The notes: a model not told the origin generated them from the letters alone. A DNA stretch of 37,645 nt from Candidatus Scalindua sp. (GCA_018670825.1 JABHIW010000011.1:1-37645); one strand, 5' to 3'; positions 17,767-26,902 are shown, counted from the first letter of the stretch. A program made the numbers and translations.

Positions 17767-19041
17767 TCAATTACTGATAATCTGCGAACGTTCCGGACCC
17801 ACAGAGATCATTTTCACTTTCACTCCAACAATATTCTCAATTGTTTTAATGTAATTTCTGGCCTTTTCAGGCAGATCTTCCGCGCGTCGTACTTTAGATG
17901 TGTCTTCACACCAACCGGAAACTTCTTCATAAATTGGCTCACAATTATTCAAAACCTCTATATTTGCAGGAAATGTGTTATATAATTTTTCGTTGTTTTT
18001 ATATCCTGTACATATCCTGATAGTTTCCTGATCATCAAGAACATCCAGTTTCGTTACAATAAGTGAGTCTACACCACTAATCCTTACAGAGTGCTGTATG
18101 GCCACTGCATCAAGCCATCCACACCGCCTTGGCCTGCCGGTAGTAGACCCAAACTCTCCGCCTTGTTTGCGAATATGTTCTCCCTGTTCCCCGTCAACTT
18201 CTGTAGGAAAAGGTCCACTGCCAACTCTGGTTGTATAGGCCTTGGTTATTCCTATGATATTATGAATTTGCTTGGGTGAAACCCCAATACCGGAAGAGAC
18301 CCCTCCTGCTGCCGAATTAGACGAAGTAGTAAAAGGATAAGTCCCGAAATCAACGTCTAATAATGCGCCTTGAGCTCCTTCAAAGAGAATTTTCTTATTC
18401 TCTTTGAAGGCTCTAGCCATGAAATCTACCGTATCACATACAAACGGAGCTATCTTATCTGCATACGCACAATACTCTTCATAAATATCTTCCCAGGAGA
18501 CAGGTTCGTCATCATATAAATTAACAAAAATCCTGTTCTTCTCTTCTACTGTTTTTTTAAGTTTTTCCTTAAAATGTTCTTTTTGTAATAATTCGGCGAC
18601 TCGTATACCTTCCCGTGATATCTTATCGGTATAACACGGCCCGATACCCCGTCCGGTAGTACCAATCATCGAGTTACCCTTTTGCTTCTCTAAAAGTAAA
18701 TCCAATTTCTTATGATACGGAAAAACGACATGCGCACGATCACTGATAAACAAATTACCATTTACGTTAATATTTCTTTTTGCTAAACCATCAATTTCAT
18801 CTAAAAACAATTTTGGGTCTAAAACAATCCCGTTTCCAATTACGCATTTTTTGTCCTGATGCAAGATTCCTGATGGTATTAAGTGAAATATAAACTTTTC
18901 ATCACCAATAATAAGGGTATGTCCGGCATTACCACCGCCCTGATACCTTACGATAATATCATAATCCTTTGCTAAAATATCTATGATTTTCCCTTTGCCT
19001 TCATCTCCCCACTGTAATCCGATAACACAGGTATTTGCCAT
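17767..19041 (-). CDS. purA: Adenylosuccinate synthetase
   Basis: Catalyses GTP-dependent joining of IMP and aspartate, the first step from IMP to AMP. The N-terminal GLQWGDEGKGKIID (residues 8-21), GNAGHT near 38-43, 'TTGRGIGPCYTDK' near 130 and 'GQGEHIRKQGGEFGSTTGRPRRCGW'-type segments near 285-310 are present. The length of 424 residues is standard. The ATG is preceded by GGGAAGTGAG. It appears to be the first gene of the long leftward block: a near-consensus promoter lies about 95 bases upstream, and uppS follows after three bases. Confidence 0.97.
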   Translation of the reverse strand: MANTCVIGLQWGDEGKGKIIDILAKDYDIIVRYQGGGNAGHTLIIGDEKFIFHLIPSGILHQDKKCVIGNGIVLDPKLFLDEIDGLAKRNINVNGNLFISDRAHVVFPYHKKLDLLLEKQKGNSMIGTTGRGIGPCYTDKISREGIRVAELLQKEHFKEKLKKTVEEKNRIFVNLYDDEPVSWEDIYEEYCAYADKIAPFVCDTVDFMARAFKENKKILFEGAQGALLDVDFGTYPFTTSSNSAAGGVSSGIGVSPKQIHNIIGITKAYTTRVGSGPFPTEVDGEQGEHIRKQGGEFGSTTGRPRRCGWLDAVAIQHSVRISGVDSLIVTKLDVLDDQETIRICTGYKNNEKLYNTFPANIEVLNNCEPIYEEVSGWCEDTSKVRRAEDLPEKARNYIKTIENIVGVKVKMISVGPERSQIISN

Positions 19042-19135
19042 AAATTACTCACTTCCCAATAAATAAAATGTATAATCAGTAAAAACCAAACAATTGGTAT
19101 AAAACACAGAAGCTATTGAAAAATATAAACTTGCA

Positions 19136-19163
19136 ATTATAAATTATTAACATTAAATGTCAA
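19136..19163 (-). promoter_or_regulatory. Sigma-70-type promoter before purA
   Basis: On the minus strand a perfect -35 TTGACA (19158-19163) and a perfect -10 TATAAT (19136-19141) are separated by 16 bases. Transcription would begin near 19128, giving a leader of almost 90 bases before the purA ATG at 19041. This is the best promoter match in the window and its position fits a start for the purA-uppS-cdsA block. Evidence is sequence match and location only. Confidence 0.65.
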
Positions 19164-19272
19164 CAAGAATAAGAATACGGCACATTTCAGCAACTTCGAT
19201 TCCAATTGTTTTCTCACCTGCCTTCAGTAATCTACCTGTTAAAATCATATGAAGATGCCATTATACCAAAAC

Positions 19273-19395
19273 CGGCTTAGTTTTTGTCTTTTATCCGTCC
19301 CCGCCAGAATGCGTCGGGCTGGCGAAAGGCCTGATGGCTGGGCGAAAAAAACAAATCTAAGCTGCTATTATCCTCGGACTGGAATACGCCGAGGA
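19273..19395. repeat. GC-rich hairpin remnant, possible decayed MITE
   Basis: Imperfect inverted ends, CGGCTTAG (19273-19280) and CTAAGCTG (19357-19364), enclose a GC-rich core with the hairpin CGCCAG/CTGGCG (19302-19307, 19319-19324). A second hairpin TCCTCGG/CCGAGGA (19371-19377, 19389-19395) follows. The composition differs sharply from its AT-rich flanks. It codes for nothing recognisable and shares only general character, not clear sequence, with the repeat at 4581-4710. Confidence 0.4.
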
Positions 19396-19605
19396 CTTTC
19401 CCATCTCAATTAATCAATGCTTCAATTATAAAATGACTTGAGTTCAAGAATTGTGAATAAGGAAAGAAGGAATGTGTTTTAAGAAAATACTGACTTATAT
19501 GAATGCAAACGAGGACAAATTGATTATTACTAAATTAGCAGAATATATTAATCTTATAAATATATGAATATTATGAGGGTAACATAGACCGTAGCAGGAT
19601 TGTCC

Positions 19606-21702
19606 TTAATCCTTAAATTTCAGATCACTAATATGCCTGGTTAACTCTGGAAGGTCAAATGGTTTAGTGATAAGAAAGTCAACTTTCAAGTTCTTTTCCT
19701 TTAGAAGGATAAGGTTTTCATCCCAGCCTGTGATTATACCTATTTTTGGACACTTATCTAATTTATTCAGGGCTCTTATCACATCGTATCCAGAGACAAT
19801 CGGCATTGCCAGGTCACACAGAACCAGGTCAAAGCTTTCTCTCTTAGATAGTTTTATCGCATCCGCTCCATTGTCAACCGTTATAACATTGTGGCCATAA
19901 TCCGAAAGATATTCATCCAGGAGCTTACCTACATTTATTTCGTCATCCACCACAAGAATATGGAGGATTTTGCATTGTGTACTTTGTACCGGTTCGGAAT
20001 TTACTTCTATATTATCCATCTTAGCAGCTGTTGGAAACTGCAGAGTAAAGATAGTACCCTTTCCCAGTTTGCTTTCCACTTCAATTTTGCCACCATGCCT
20101 GGTTATTATGCCATAGACCGTGCTCATGCCTAATCCGGATCCCACTGGTAGTTTTGTGGTAAAGAATGGGTCAAATATATATTTTTTTACTTCCTCTGAT
20201 ATACCCTTTCCAGTGTCGGTTATACTTATAAATACAATATTATCCTCCGTACTCCATGTACTGAATGATATACCGCCATCTCCAGGCATGGCATCCAGGG
20301 CATTATTAATTATGTTAATGAAGATTTCTCTTAATTCTGTCGGGTTACACAATATGGGCGGAACATCCCTCATACCTTTCTTCTCAATTCGGTAATTAAT
20401 GCCATTTGCCTGAGCCATGTTCTTCCATCTGGGCATTGTGAACTCAATGGCGTTTTTAATTAAATCCCTTATATCACATGGCACGAACCCAACAGTATCC
20501 TTTTTGGTTTTGGCGAATTTAAGCATCCTACCGGATATTTGAGCGCCGTCATTAGTAGCCATTTTGATAATTTTAAGCATATCGGTTAATTTGTTATCAC
20601 TTTTATACCGTCTATCAATCAATTGTATATTACCGGATATGACTGCAAGAATATTGTTAAATTCATGTGCAATCCCGGCAGTTATTACTCCCATAGCTTT
20701 TAACTTTTCGGACTGTAAAAGTGATTCTTCCATTTTTTGTTGCTCATTAGCTTCCATAGCAAGAGATACCATATCGGCAATCGATGCGGCAAAATCCTCC
20801 TCTTCTTTCGTCCATTCTCTCATAGACCCCGTATGATCGTGACACACTATACCGACTATTTGACCACGTAGTCTGATCGGCACATCCAGTATTGATGTTA
20901 TACCGAAGGGTTTTAAATGCTTGATGGAAAATTCGTTTGTCCGAGGATCATTGCATGCATCGTCGGCCGCAATTGCACGACTTTCATTCAAGGCTTTAAA
21001 ATATCTTGGATAATCTTTAGAGCGGAAGACGACCTCTTTTTTATGAAACTCATTACTCATGCTATACAGTTCTTTACAAGAAAATTCTGTGCGGTCACTA
21101 TTAATGAACCAGACACTAACTTGTTCCACATTCAAGGTTTTAGCATCTATCTCAGTAATTCTTTTTAAAGCGGACACTAAGTCTGAGTAATCTTGTCTCG
21201 ATAATTCCAGAAGTTTCTTTTGTTGATTGATGATTTTTTCTGTTCTTTTTTTAAGTGATTCTTCGATTTGCTTGCGTTCATTTACCTCTTCCCTGAGCTT
21301 TTGAATTAGTTTTTTTCTTTCTTCTTCAATTCTAAGCTTGTAAAGGGTTATCTCTATTGTTTTGCTTATATCATCATTTGAGAAAGGTTTAATAATATAT
21401 CCATAAGGAAAAGTCTTTTTTGCTCTTTCAAATGTTGCATCATCTCCATAGGCAGTAATGTATATCACAGGAATATCAAATTTTGAATGTATTATCTCTG
21501 CAGTTTCAATTCCATCCATTCTGTCCTGTAATACGATATCCATCAAAACGATGTCTGGGTGTTCTTCTTTTACAATTTGAATTGCCTGCATTCCTGTTGT
21601 GGCTACAGACGGGACGGTATACCCTGACTTAGTCAATCTCATTTGCAAGTCTCTTGCCACAAAAATTTCATCTTCAACAATCAATATCTTTACTTTATCC
21701 AT
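19606..21702 (-). CDS. Hybrid histidine kinase: REC-GAF-HisKA-HATPase-REC
   Basis: A 698-residue cytoplasmic protein without membrane helices. Residues 1-125 form a receiver with acidic pair E10/D11, phosphoacceptor D55 (IVLMDIVL) and K in IKPFS. A coiled coil (about 125-180) leads to a GAF domain (about 185-320: SVWFINSDRTEF, LDVPIRLRGQIVGIVCHD). The kinase core has the phospho-His near 347 in AGIAHEFNNILAVISGN, then N, G1 (DTGKGISEEVKKYIFDPFFTT) and G2 (GSGLGMSTVYGI) boxes. A C-terminal receiver (about 580-698) carries an Asp near 628 (LVLCDLAMP). It is the last gene of the operon, 18 bases after the membrane kinase, with GAAGGA before its ATG. Its first receiver is a natural acceptor for that kinase (inference). 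No DNA-binding output is attached. Confidence 0.9.
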   Translation of the reverse strand: MDKVKILIVEDEIFVARDLQMRLTKSGYTVPSVATTGMQAIQIVKEEHPDIVLMDIVLQDRMDGIETAEIIHSKFDIPVIYITAYGDDATFERAKKTFPYGYIIKPFSNDDISKTIEITLYKLRIEEERKKLIQKLREEVNERKQIEESLKKRTEKIINQQKKLLELSRQDYSDLVSALKRITEIDAKTLNVEQVSVWFINSDRTEFSCKELYSMSNEFHKKEVVFRSKDYPRYFKALNESRAIAADDACNDPRTNEFSIKHLKPFGITSILDVPIRLRGQIVGIVCHDHTGSMREWTKEEEDFAASIADMVSLAMEANEQQKMEESLLQSEKLKAMGVITAGIAHEFNNILAVISGNIQLIDRRYKSDNKLTDMLKIIKMATNDGAQISGRMLKFAKTKKDTVGFVPCDIRDLIKNAIEFTMPRWKNMAQANGINYRIEKKGMRDVPPILCNPTELREIFINIINNALDAMPGDGGISFSTWSTEDNIVFISITDTGKGISEEVKKYIFDPFFTTKLPVGSGLGMSTVYGIITRHGGKIEVESKLGKGTIFTLQFPTAAKMDNIEVNSEPVQSTQCKILHILVVDDEINVGKLLDEYLSDYGHNVITVDNGADAIKLSKRESFDLVLCDLAMPIVSGYDVIRALNKLDKCPKIGIITGWDENLILLKEKNLKVDFLITKPFDLPELTRHISDLKFKD

Positions 21703-21720
21703 ATTTTATATCCTTCTGTT

Positions 21721-23415
21721 CTAAACAATTTCCTTAAATCGAATTTCGAATTTTGTACCTTTATCTTGAATTTGTTTAATTTCTCCCATGAGTTTAAATT
21801 CAACCAAATCAACTATCATTCGAAATCCAAACCCCGGAGAATCCTTAAAGTCAATCATGTCTGATAATCCAATACCATTGTCACTGAAGATAAATCCAAT
21901 CTCTCCATTACTCATTTTGTGTATTATTATTTCAACTTCACCTGCCCTATTTCCAGGGAAAGCATATTTTAAAGAGTTAGACATCAACTCATTAATAATC
22001 AATCCACATGGAATAGATGTATCGATACCTAATGAAATATTTTCAATATCTAATTTTAATCTTACTTTCCCTGTACTTATCTTATAAGAAACGAATAGAT
22101 TATTTGCTAAATCTTCAACGTATTCTTTTAGTTTTATTTTTGACAAGTCCTTCGAGTGATAAATTTTTTCATGGATAATTGCTATAGAGTTGACGCGATC
22201 TTGGCACTCTTGCAACATTTGAATAGCATTCTGGTCCTTGACGTATTGGGATTGAAGGCTTAGCAAACTTATGACAACTTGCAGATTGTTCTTCACACGG
22301 TGGTGAACTTCTTTCAGAAGCACTTCTTTTTCCCTGAGAGAGTCCTGCATTCTACTCTCTGATCTTTTACGTTCTGTAATATCTACAGCAACACATATTA
22401 TCCCTTGAATACTGCCTTCAGGATCTAACATCACAGAGGCCGAAAACAGTACAGGTATTTTGTTGCTGTCTTTTGTAATATAGAATGTTTCCCTGTTACG
22501 AATAGTTGCTCTTTTCGCTAAACTGACATCATCTCTCCATTTAATAAAATCTTTTGCCTCTTCAAAAATCATATCAACCGGCTTATTTACAATTTCATCT
22601 TCAGTATAGCCGAGAAGCTCCAGGATGTTTTGATTAACCGTACTGATTAATCCAGAGGGTGATATCACAAGCAGGCTCTCCCTCATATTGTTTAAAATAT
22701 TTTCTACATAATCTTTTGAAACCGTTGTCTCTAGCAGGTTATCTATCATTCTGTTAAAGGAAGCAGCCAGGACACCTATTTCATCTTTTGAACCTATTGG
22801 AACCTTATTTTTTAGATTACCTTTAGAAATATTTTCGGTTGCTTTTACTAACTGATAAATAGGTCGACCAAGGATTCGTTTAAGCAGAATATAAATCGTC
22901 AAACAAGTAGTAAAAATGGTAATAATAATAGTTACTGCCATAACCATTTTTACATTATGCAATTTCCGATTAAGACTTGAGTGCGAAACGCCCAGATGGA
23001 TCATCCCGATTATTTCTGTGACTTCCTTTGATGTACCCAAAATCAGATCTTCATCAATTCCTTCAATATAATTTTTTACTACAATAGTTGTTGAATGTTT
23101 ACTCACGGGGCCAGCATCTTCTGAGCTCTCTTCGTAGAAAAAATCTCCACTCATATCTTCCACACGGCAAAACACAATGTCCTTCTGCGACATTACACCT
23201 TTTGTCAATCTGGTAATAGATTCCTTGTCTCTGATTAAAACCGGGTATTCACTTATTGTTGACAAATTATCCATAAGAACATTAATTCTTTCATCTAATT
23301 CAAGTTTTAATATACGGGTTTGATATCTGATAATATAATATCCCAGTGCAAACCCAAAAACCAGAATTATACTGAAGGTAAGTAAAATCACCTTTCTGTT
23401 AATGCCTAGTATCAT
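21721..23415 (-). CDS. Membrane sensor kinase: HAMP-PAS-HisKA_2
   Basis: A 564-residue sensor. Two membrane helices (about residues 9-30 and 160-183) enclose an extracytoplasmic domain of about 130 residues. A HAMP segment (PIYQLVKATENISKGNLKN, about 190-235), a PAS domain (about 245-355, ending in ICVAVDITERKR) and a HisKA_2-type core follow, with the phospho-His near 370 in KEVHHRVKNNLQVVISLLSL. The ATPase region shows the N box (PCGLIINELMSNSLKYAFPG) and DNGIGL. The HisKA_2 subtype often signals to stand-alone receivers, and the next gene begins with one. Its ATG overlaps the stop of the substrate-binding protein (ATGA), implying coupled synthesis and perhaps direct sensing of that protein (inference). 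Confidence 0.9.
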   Translation of the reverse strand: MILGINRKVILLTFSIILVFGFALGYYIIRYQTRILKLELDERINVLMDNLSTISEYPVLIRDKESITRLTKGVMSQKDIVFCRVEDMSGDFFYEESSEDAGPVSKHSTTIVVKNYIEGIDEDLILGTSKEVTEIIGMIHLGVSHSSLNRKLHNVKMVMAVTIIITIFTTCLTIYILLKRILGRPIYQLVKATENISKGNLKNKVPIGSKDEIGVLAASFNRMIDNLLETTVSKDYVENILNNMRESLLVISPSGLISTVNQNILELLGYTEDEIVNKPVDMIFEEAKDFIKWRDDVSLAKRATIRNRETFYITKDSNKIPVLFSASVMLDPEGSIQGIICVAVDITERKRSESRMQDSLREKEVLLKEVHHRVKNNLQVVISLLSLQSQYVKDQNAIQMLQECQDRVNSIAIIHEKIYHSKDLSKIKLKEYVEDLANNLFVSYKISTGKVRLKLDIENISLGIDTSIPCGLIINELMSNSLKYAFPGNRAGEVEIIIHKMSNGEIGFIFSDNGIGLSDMIDFKDSPGFGFRMIVDLVEFKLMGEIKQIQDKGTKFEIRFKEIV

Positions 23416-24365
23416 TTTCCGAAAACCTCACTTGATTCTTCTATAATATGTGAAGGAATTAAAATACCCAATCTTTCCGCAACCAATAGATTAATGGAAA
23501 GTTTTATATGATCCGGTTCTATTGGTTCTATTGGTTCTATGCTAATAGGTTTAGTCCCGTTTATTATCCTCAGGGCTATTGTTCCTGCTTTTTTGCCTGA
23601 TTCATAATAATCACTCTCTAAAGAGGCAAATGCACCTGCTTTTGTATAAGAAGAAGATAGTCCAATTACCGGTAATTTTTTCCTTATACCTTCAAGTAAT
23701 AAATACTTTACTGATTGACTGAAATATACTCTTGTGTCCGGTATCATCAAGAAAGAATCTATCACCTCGGAGATATCCTTAAAAGCATCTTTAAACTCTT
23801 TACCGGAATTTACTTTTCTGCTGATTAGTTTGTATTTCATCTCATTGCATTCAATTAATATTTTATTGAATACCGGATCTGACGTGGACGAATAGATCAC
23901 TCCAATTCTTTCTGTATCCGGTAAAATCTTTTTAATGTATTCTAGTTTAATTCTGGCAGGCACATCCAGGTAAACACCAGTAAAGTTTGAGTTATTGAAT
24001 TCTCTATAGCTAAGAATCATCGAAAATATGAGAGGTATTTTATTAATTTCCTTGTCTGCAAGCATAGTTGCTTGTGGTCCAATGGCAAGCACAAGATTGG
24101 GGTTTTCTGTAAGTATCTGTCGAATGATTAATCCAGGTGGTTGCCTTTCCAGATAGTATTCTGAAACAAGAGAGTTTGTGCTTTCCTCTGCAAAAAAAGC
24201 TTTGAATCCTTTAAAGGATTGCTGATAGGGATCAATATCAGAAGAAAATATAACGGCAATTTTTGCCTGTGTAGATGCAAAACACCAGGTGCAGAAAGGA
24301 ATCAGTAGTATCAGAATCCATCCACAATGCCACAAAGAACGCAAATTTTTATATATTATGAACAA
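23412..24365 (-). CDS. ABC-type substrate-binding protein without transporter
   Basis: A 317-residue exported protein of the ABC_sub_bind (TrpX/YtrF-like) periplasmic binding family. A hydrophobic signal segment (WILILLIPFCTWCFA) ends near residue 30. The mature part has two Rossmann-like lobes with family phrases such as NPNLVLAIGPQATMLA, IPLIFSMIL, RIGVIYS and 'PDTRVYFSQSVKYLLLEGIRKKLPVIGLS', then GAFASLESDYYESGKKAG. No permease or ATPase gene is adjacent. The TTG at 24363-24365 is the only start giving a full signal peptide. A short IEPIEPIEP run near the C-terminus comes from a DNA tandem repeat. Placement before a sensor kinase suggests ligand presentation rather than uptake, or capture of a ligand imported by the upstream TonB receptor; the ligand is unknown. 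Confidence 0.82.
   Translation of the reverse strand: MFIIYKNLRSLWHCGWILILLIPFCTWCFASTQAKIAVIFSSDIDPYQQSFKGFKAFFAEESTNSLVSEYYLERQPPGLIIRQILTENPNLVLAIGPQATMLADKEINKIPLIFSMILSYREFNNSNFTGVYLDVPARIKLEYIKKILPDTERIGVIYSSTSDPVFNKILIECNEMKYKLISRKVNSGKEFKDAFKDISEVIDSFLMIPDTRVYFSQSVKYLLLEGIRKKLPVIGLSSSYTKAGAFASLESDYYESGKKAGTIALRIINGTKPISIEPIEPIEPDHIKLSINLLVAERLGILIPSHIIEESSEVFGK
23515..23540. repeat. 9-bp tandem repeat, three units, in-frame
   Basis: GGTTCTATT is repeated almost three times head to tail. Read on the minus strand it encodes IEPIEPIEP in the substrate-binding protein. Each gain or loss of a unit would keep the frame and change a surface loop by three residues. Confidence 0.8.
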
Positions 24366-24438
24366 TTTTTCTATGCTCTTAAATACTAAATAAATTTTTT
24401 ATTGATAAGTAATAATACACATCCCTGTTTTCATATAA

Positions 24439-26484
24439 TTAGTGTCGCCATGTTATGCTTGCATATACGCTGCGCTCTATACCGGTTGTTTGGGTATTTA
24501 TAATTGATGAAGGACCGTACTCTTTATGGCGCTTTTCAAGCAGGTTTTTGCCTACAATAGAAAGTTCAATTTTTTCTGTCGGGTTCCAGCCCAGCCGTGC
24601 GTCAAGAGTGATATAGCTATCCACATTTACACTTGGAACGCTGTCTACATATCTGATCCATGAATCCAGCTCCAGATTTCCTGGCAGGTCCATCATTGAA
24701 CGGATGGAAAACTGGTGGTTAGGGATGTCATCTTCAAAACCATCTTCTGTAATCGTATCATTGCTGTCACCTTCAGTGTGAAGCTGCATATCCATGTAAG
24801 AGTAAGACCCCTTAATATTCCACCATTCCAACGCTTGCCATCTTGCTGCAAGTTCAACCCCATATGAGGCTCCGTTCATCTTATTTCTAACGGAAATGGG
24901 AATGGTCAAATCAGGCAATGGAGTTCCGCTCTCTATTGTTAGAAGATCGTAATATAGATTGTAAAAAGCAGCAGCATCAAAAGAGAGATGATTAGTAGGT
25001 TGAGTCCGATATCCGATCTCGAACGCAGTGAGAACTTCAGAGTCAAAATTGTTGTCGCCAATTATCACACCCAGGGTGGCAGGTGAACCCGGAAATAAGG
25101 TACCAGGTGCAATTGACTCCTTATCTAAGCGAATAGTATGTTCTAATCGGGAGGGGGTCCTTACCGCACGTGAAATGGCCCCCCATACGGTATTCTTTGT
25201 ATTCGGCGTATACAAGATACGACTACTTGGCTGCACTTCAATTCCCGTGTAATTGTTATGTTCAATCTTAGATCCAAGCGTAAAATAAAGCTTATCCGGA
25301 ATCAGTGTTATCTCATCTTGTACGAAGGCGCTGAAAAACGGATCTTCACGGCTGGTCTCTGATACAGAAAGTGTGTTAGAACCTCTAATGTCATCGGTGG
25401 TAAAGCGGAATTTAGCTCCCCACAGGATTTCATTATTTAATGGCAGATGGAATCGATGGTGGAAGTCGATATCAAATGTGTCGCGAATTTCTTCAATTAC
25501 AAATTCACTACGCTCGGTCCGATCGTAGTAAAACTGTAATGAAAGATCAGAATCTTCACTCAAAGTTCGGTTCCAGCGAAAGAGGAGATTTCCACCGGAT
25601 AAATCAATATTCCCGTCAATTCTACTGGATAATGAAGCAGTAGATAGATCTGGTACTGTAACACGCTGACCTGCAGTTCCATCGTAATAGTCACCTTGAA
25701 ATGTTAATTTGTCATTTTCTCCTTTATCCCAGTCAACTCTAAAACCACCTCGTCCCATGCGCCAGTCATCATGGCCTTCAGTGCCGCCTGCAGTTTCGGT
25801 ATTGTCTCTATTGAAATACTTTGCATAGGCACGGTAACTCAAATTTCCACCAATCTTACCACCATAGCGAGCACCTCCAAAACCCTGTTCTTCAGTTCCT
25901 ATGCCAGTAGTTACGAGGCTGCCTTGAGTCTCCGTTGCCTTTTTTGTTATAATATTTATCACTCCATTAACGGCGTTTGCTCCCCAAAGTGTACCGCCAG
26001 GCCCCCGAACCACTTCAATTCGGTCAATATCTTCCAACAAGGTATCCTTGACTTCCCAGATAACTCCGGAGAATGCCGGCGTATACACACTGCGACCGTC
26101 AATCATTACCAGGAGCTTGTTGGCAAAACGGCCGTTGAAGCCTCGTGAAGTGATGGCCCATTTATTTGCATCCATGCGCGCCACTTGAATTCCGGGTACC
26201 ATACGTAGCAGATCAGGTATTGTTCTGGCACCTGAACGACGGATATCCTCAGATGTTATGACAAAAGTAGCAGCCGTAGTATCAGACTGCTTCTGTTCCT
26301 TTTTTGCAGCCGTTATAACGGTTGGGATATGCATAAAAAAGAGATCTTCCGGCATAATCTCTGTTTTAAGATCTGAAGTTTCAGCCCACAAAGCAGAACA
26401 GGCTCCCATTACCAATATGATTATCATTCCCAGGTTTTTAATTATATTCCTCATATTATGCTTTTTGTAATATTTCAGGTACAT
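24439..26484 (-). CDS. TonB-dependent outer membrane receptor
   Basis: A 681-residue receptor. After a signal peptide (MRNIIKNLGMIIILVMGACSALWA from residue 11) comes a plug domain (about 50-165) with the motifs VITSEDIRRSGARTIPDLL, RGFNGRFANKLLVMIDGR and IEVVRGPGGTLWGANAVNGVINIIT, then a 22-strand-type barrel of alternating residues ending in 'GIERSVYASITWRH', whose terminal aromatic/basic end fits the barrel family. Such receptors bring siderophores, cobalamin or other large ligands across the outer membrane with TonB-ExbBD, none of which is in the window. The ATG at 26482-26484 or the internal one at 26454 could start it. It heads the four-gene sensory operon, 73 bases before the binding-protein gene. 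The ligand cannot be told. Confidence 0.92.
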   Translation of the reverse strand: MYLKYYKKHNMRNIIKNLGMIIILVMGACSALWAETSDLKTEIMPEDLFFMHIPTVITAAKKEQKQSDTTAATFVITSEDIRRSGARTIPDLLRMVPGIQVARMDANKWAITSRGFNGRFANKLLVMIDGRSVYTPAFSGVIWEVKDTLLEDIDRIEVVRGPGGTLWGANAVNGVINIITKKATETQGSLVTTGIGTEEQGFGGARYGGKIGGNLSYRAYAKYFNRDNTETAGGTEGHDDWRMGRGGFRVDWDKGENDKLTFQGDYYDGTAGQRVTVPDLSTASLSSRIDGNIDLSGGNLLFRWNRTLSEDSDLSLQFYYDRTERSEFVIEEIRDTFDIDFHHRFHLPLNNEILWGAKFRFTTDDIRGSNTLSVSETSREDPFFSAFVQDEITLIPDKLYFTLGSKIEHNNYTGIEVQPSSRILYTPNTKNTVWGAISRAVRTPSRLEHTIRLDKESIAPGTLFPGSPATLGVIIGDNNFDSEVLTAFEIGYRTQPTNHLSFDAAAFYNLYYDLLTIESGTPLPDLTIPISVRNKMNGASYGVELAARWQALEWWNIKGSYSYMDMQLHTEGDSNDTITEDGFEDDIPNHQFSIRSMMDLPGNLELDSWIRYVDSVPSVNVDSYITLDARLGWNPTEKIELSIVGKNLLEKRHKEYGPSSIINTQTTGIERSVYASITWRH

Positions 26485-26539
26485 TACGAATCTTTAATCG
26501 TTAAAGCAGTTTTCACATAATTCAAACATTTTAGATTAC

Positions 26540-26550
26540 TAATACGTAAT
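26540..26550 (-). promoter_or_regulatory. 11-base word ATTACGTATTA, copy near TonB operon
   Basis: TAATACGTAAT on the plus strand (ATTACGTATTA on minus), 56-66 bases before the receptor ATG. The same 11-mer occurs in the opposite orientation at 26892-26902. It is nested in the inverted repeat ATTAC-N6-GTAAT (26535-26550). Position near the likely promoter suggests a regulator site, but no regulator is known. Confidence 0.35.
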
Positions 26551-26588
26551 TGATTTGGTTTTCTTATTTCTTCCATGAAATAAATTGG

Positions 26589-26605
26589 ATTTGGTCAGAC
26601 CAAAT
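26589..26605. promoter_or_regulatory. Perfect palindrome, candidate operator
   Basis: ATTTGGTC-A-GACCAAAT is a perfect 8-base inverted repeat around one base. It is flanked by the direct repeat AAATTGG at 26582-26588 and 26602-26608, whose 20-base offset is about two helical turns. It lies about 105-120 bases upstream of the TonB receptor start. The symmetry fits a dimeric regulator site. Confidence 0.45.
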
Positions 26606-26836
26606 TGGTTAGGAACGCACATAAGAATTGTAGATTATTTTCCTTGAGAAATAGGTGAATTACTGTTGAACTGCTCAAAATATTTAACCCCCAAAAAAAT
26701 TCATTTGTAGGATATCAAGGAAATGCAATAATCATGTTTGTGATAAATAACTTTTAGATACAATTTTTCCAGTATGTTATTATGGCAAAGTTGTAAAGTC
26801 AAGCATAAAGGATGTTTAAATTCATTTTCTTTGATT

Positions 26837-26865
26837 TTGACATATTGCTTATTTTCTGATACTAT
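26837..26865 (+). promoter_or_regulatory. Sigma-70-type promoter for the GlmL-type cluster
   Basis: A perfect -35 TTGACA (26837-26842) and a partial -10 TACTAT (26860-26865, four of six) are spaced by 17 bases. Transcription would start near 26872, about 120 bases before the first gene. The 11-mer at 26892-26902 would then lie just downstream of the start. Confidence 0.5.
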
Positions 26866-26891
26866 TTTTTTAACCAGAAAAGCTGTAACTA

Positions 26892-26902
26892 ATTACGTAT
26901 TA
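26892..26902 (+). promoter_or_regulatory. 11-base word ATTACGTATTA, copy near GlmL cluster
   Basis: Second, inverted copy of the word at 26540-26550, 90 bases before the 107-residue gene and about 20-30 bases after the predicted transcription start. A repressor here could block the rightward operon. Confidence 0.35.

Larger units (their letters stand above)
19042..19605. other. Gene-free region between purA and the sensory operon
   Basis: About 560 bases with no frame that looks coding on either strand. It holds the purA leader and promoter (to 19163), then AT-rich DNA, a GC-rich hairpin remnant (19273-19395) and further AT-rich sequence up to the stop of the hybrid kinase. I see no RNA gene, and no convincing terminator after the kinase: the stem AGGATT/AATCCT over its stop codon lacks a T run on that strand. 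Confidence 0.6.
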
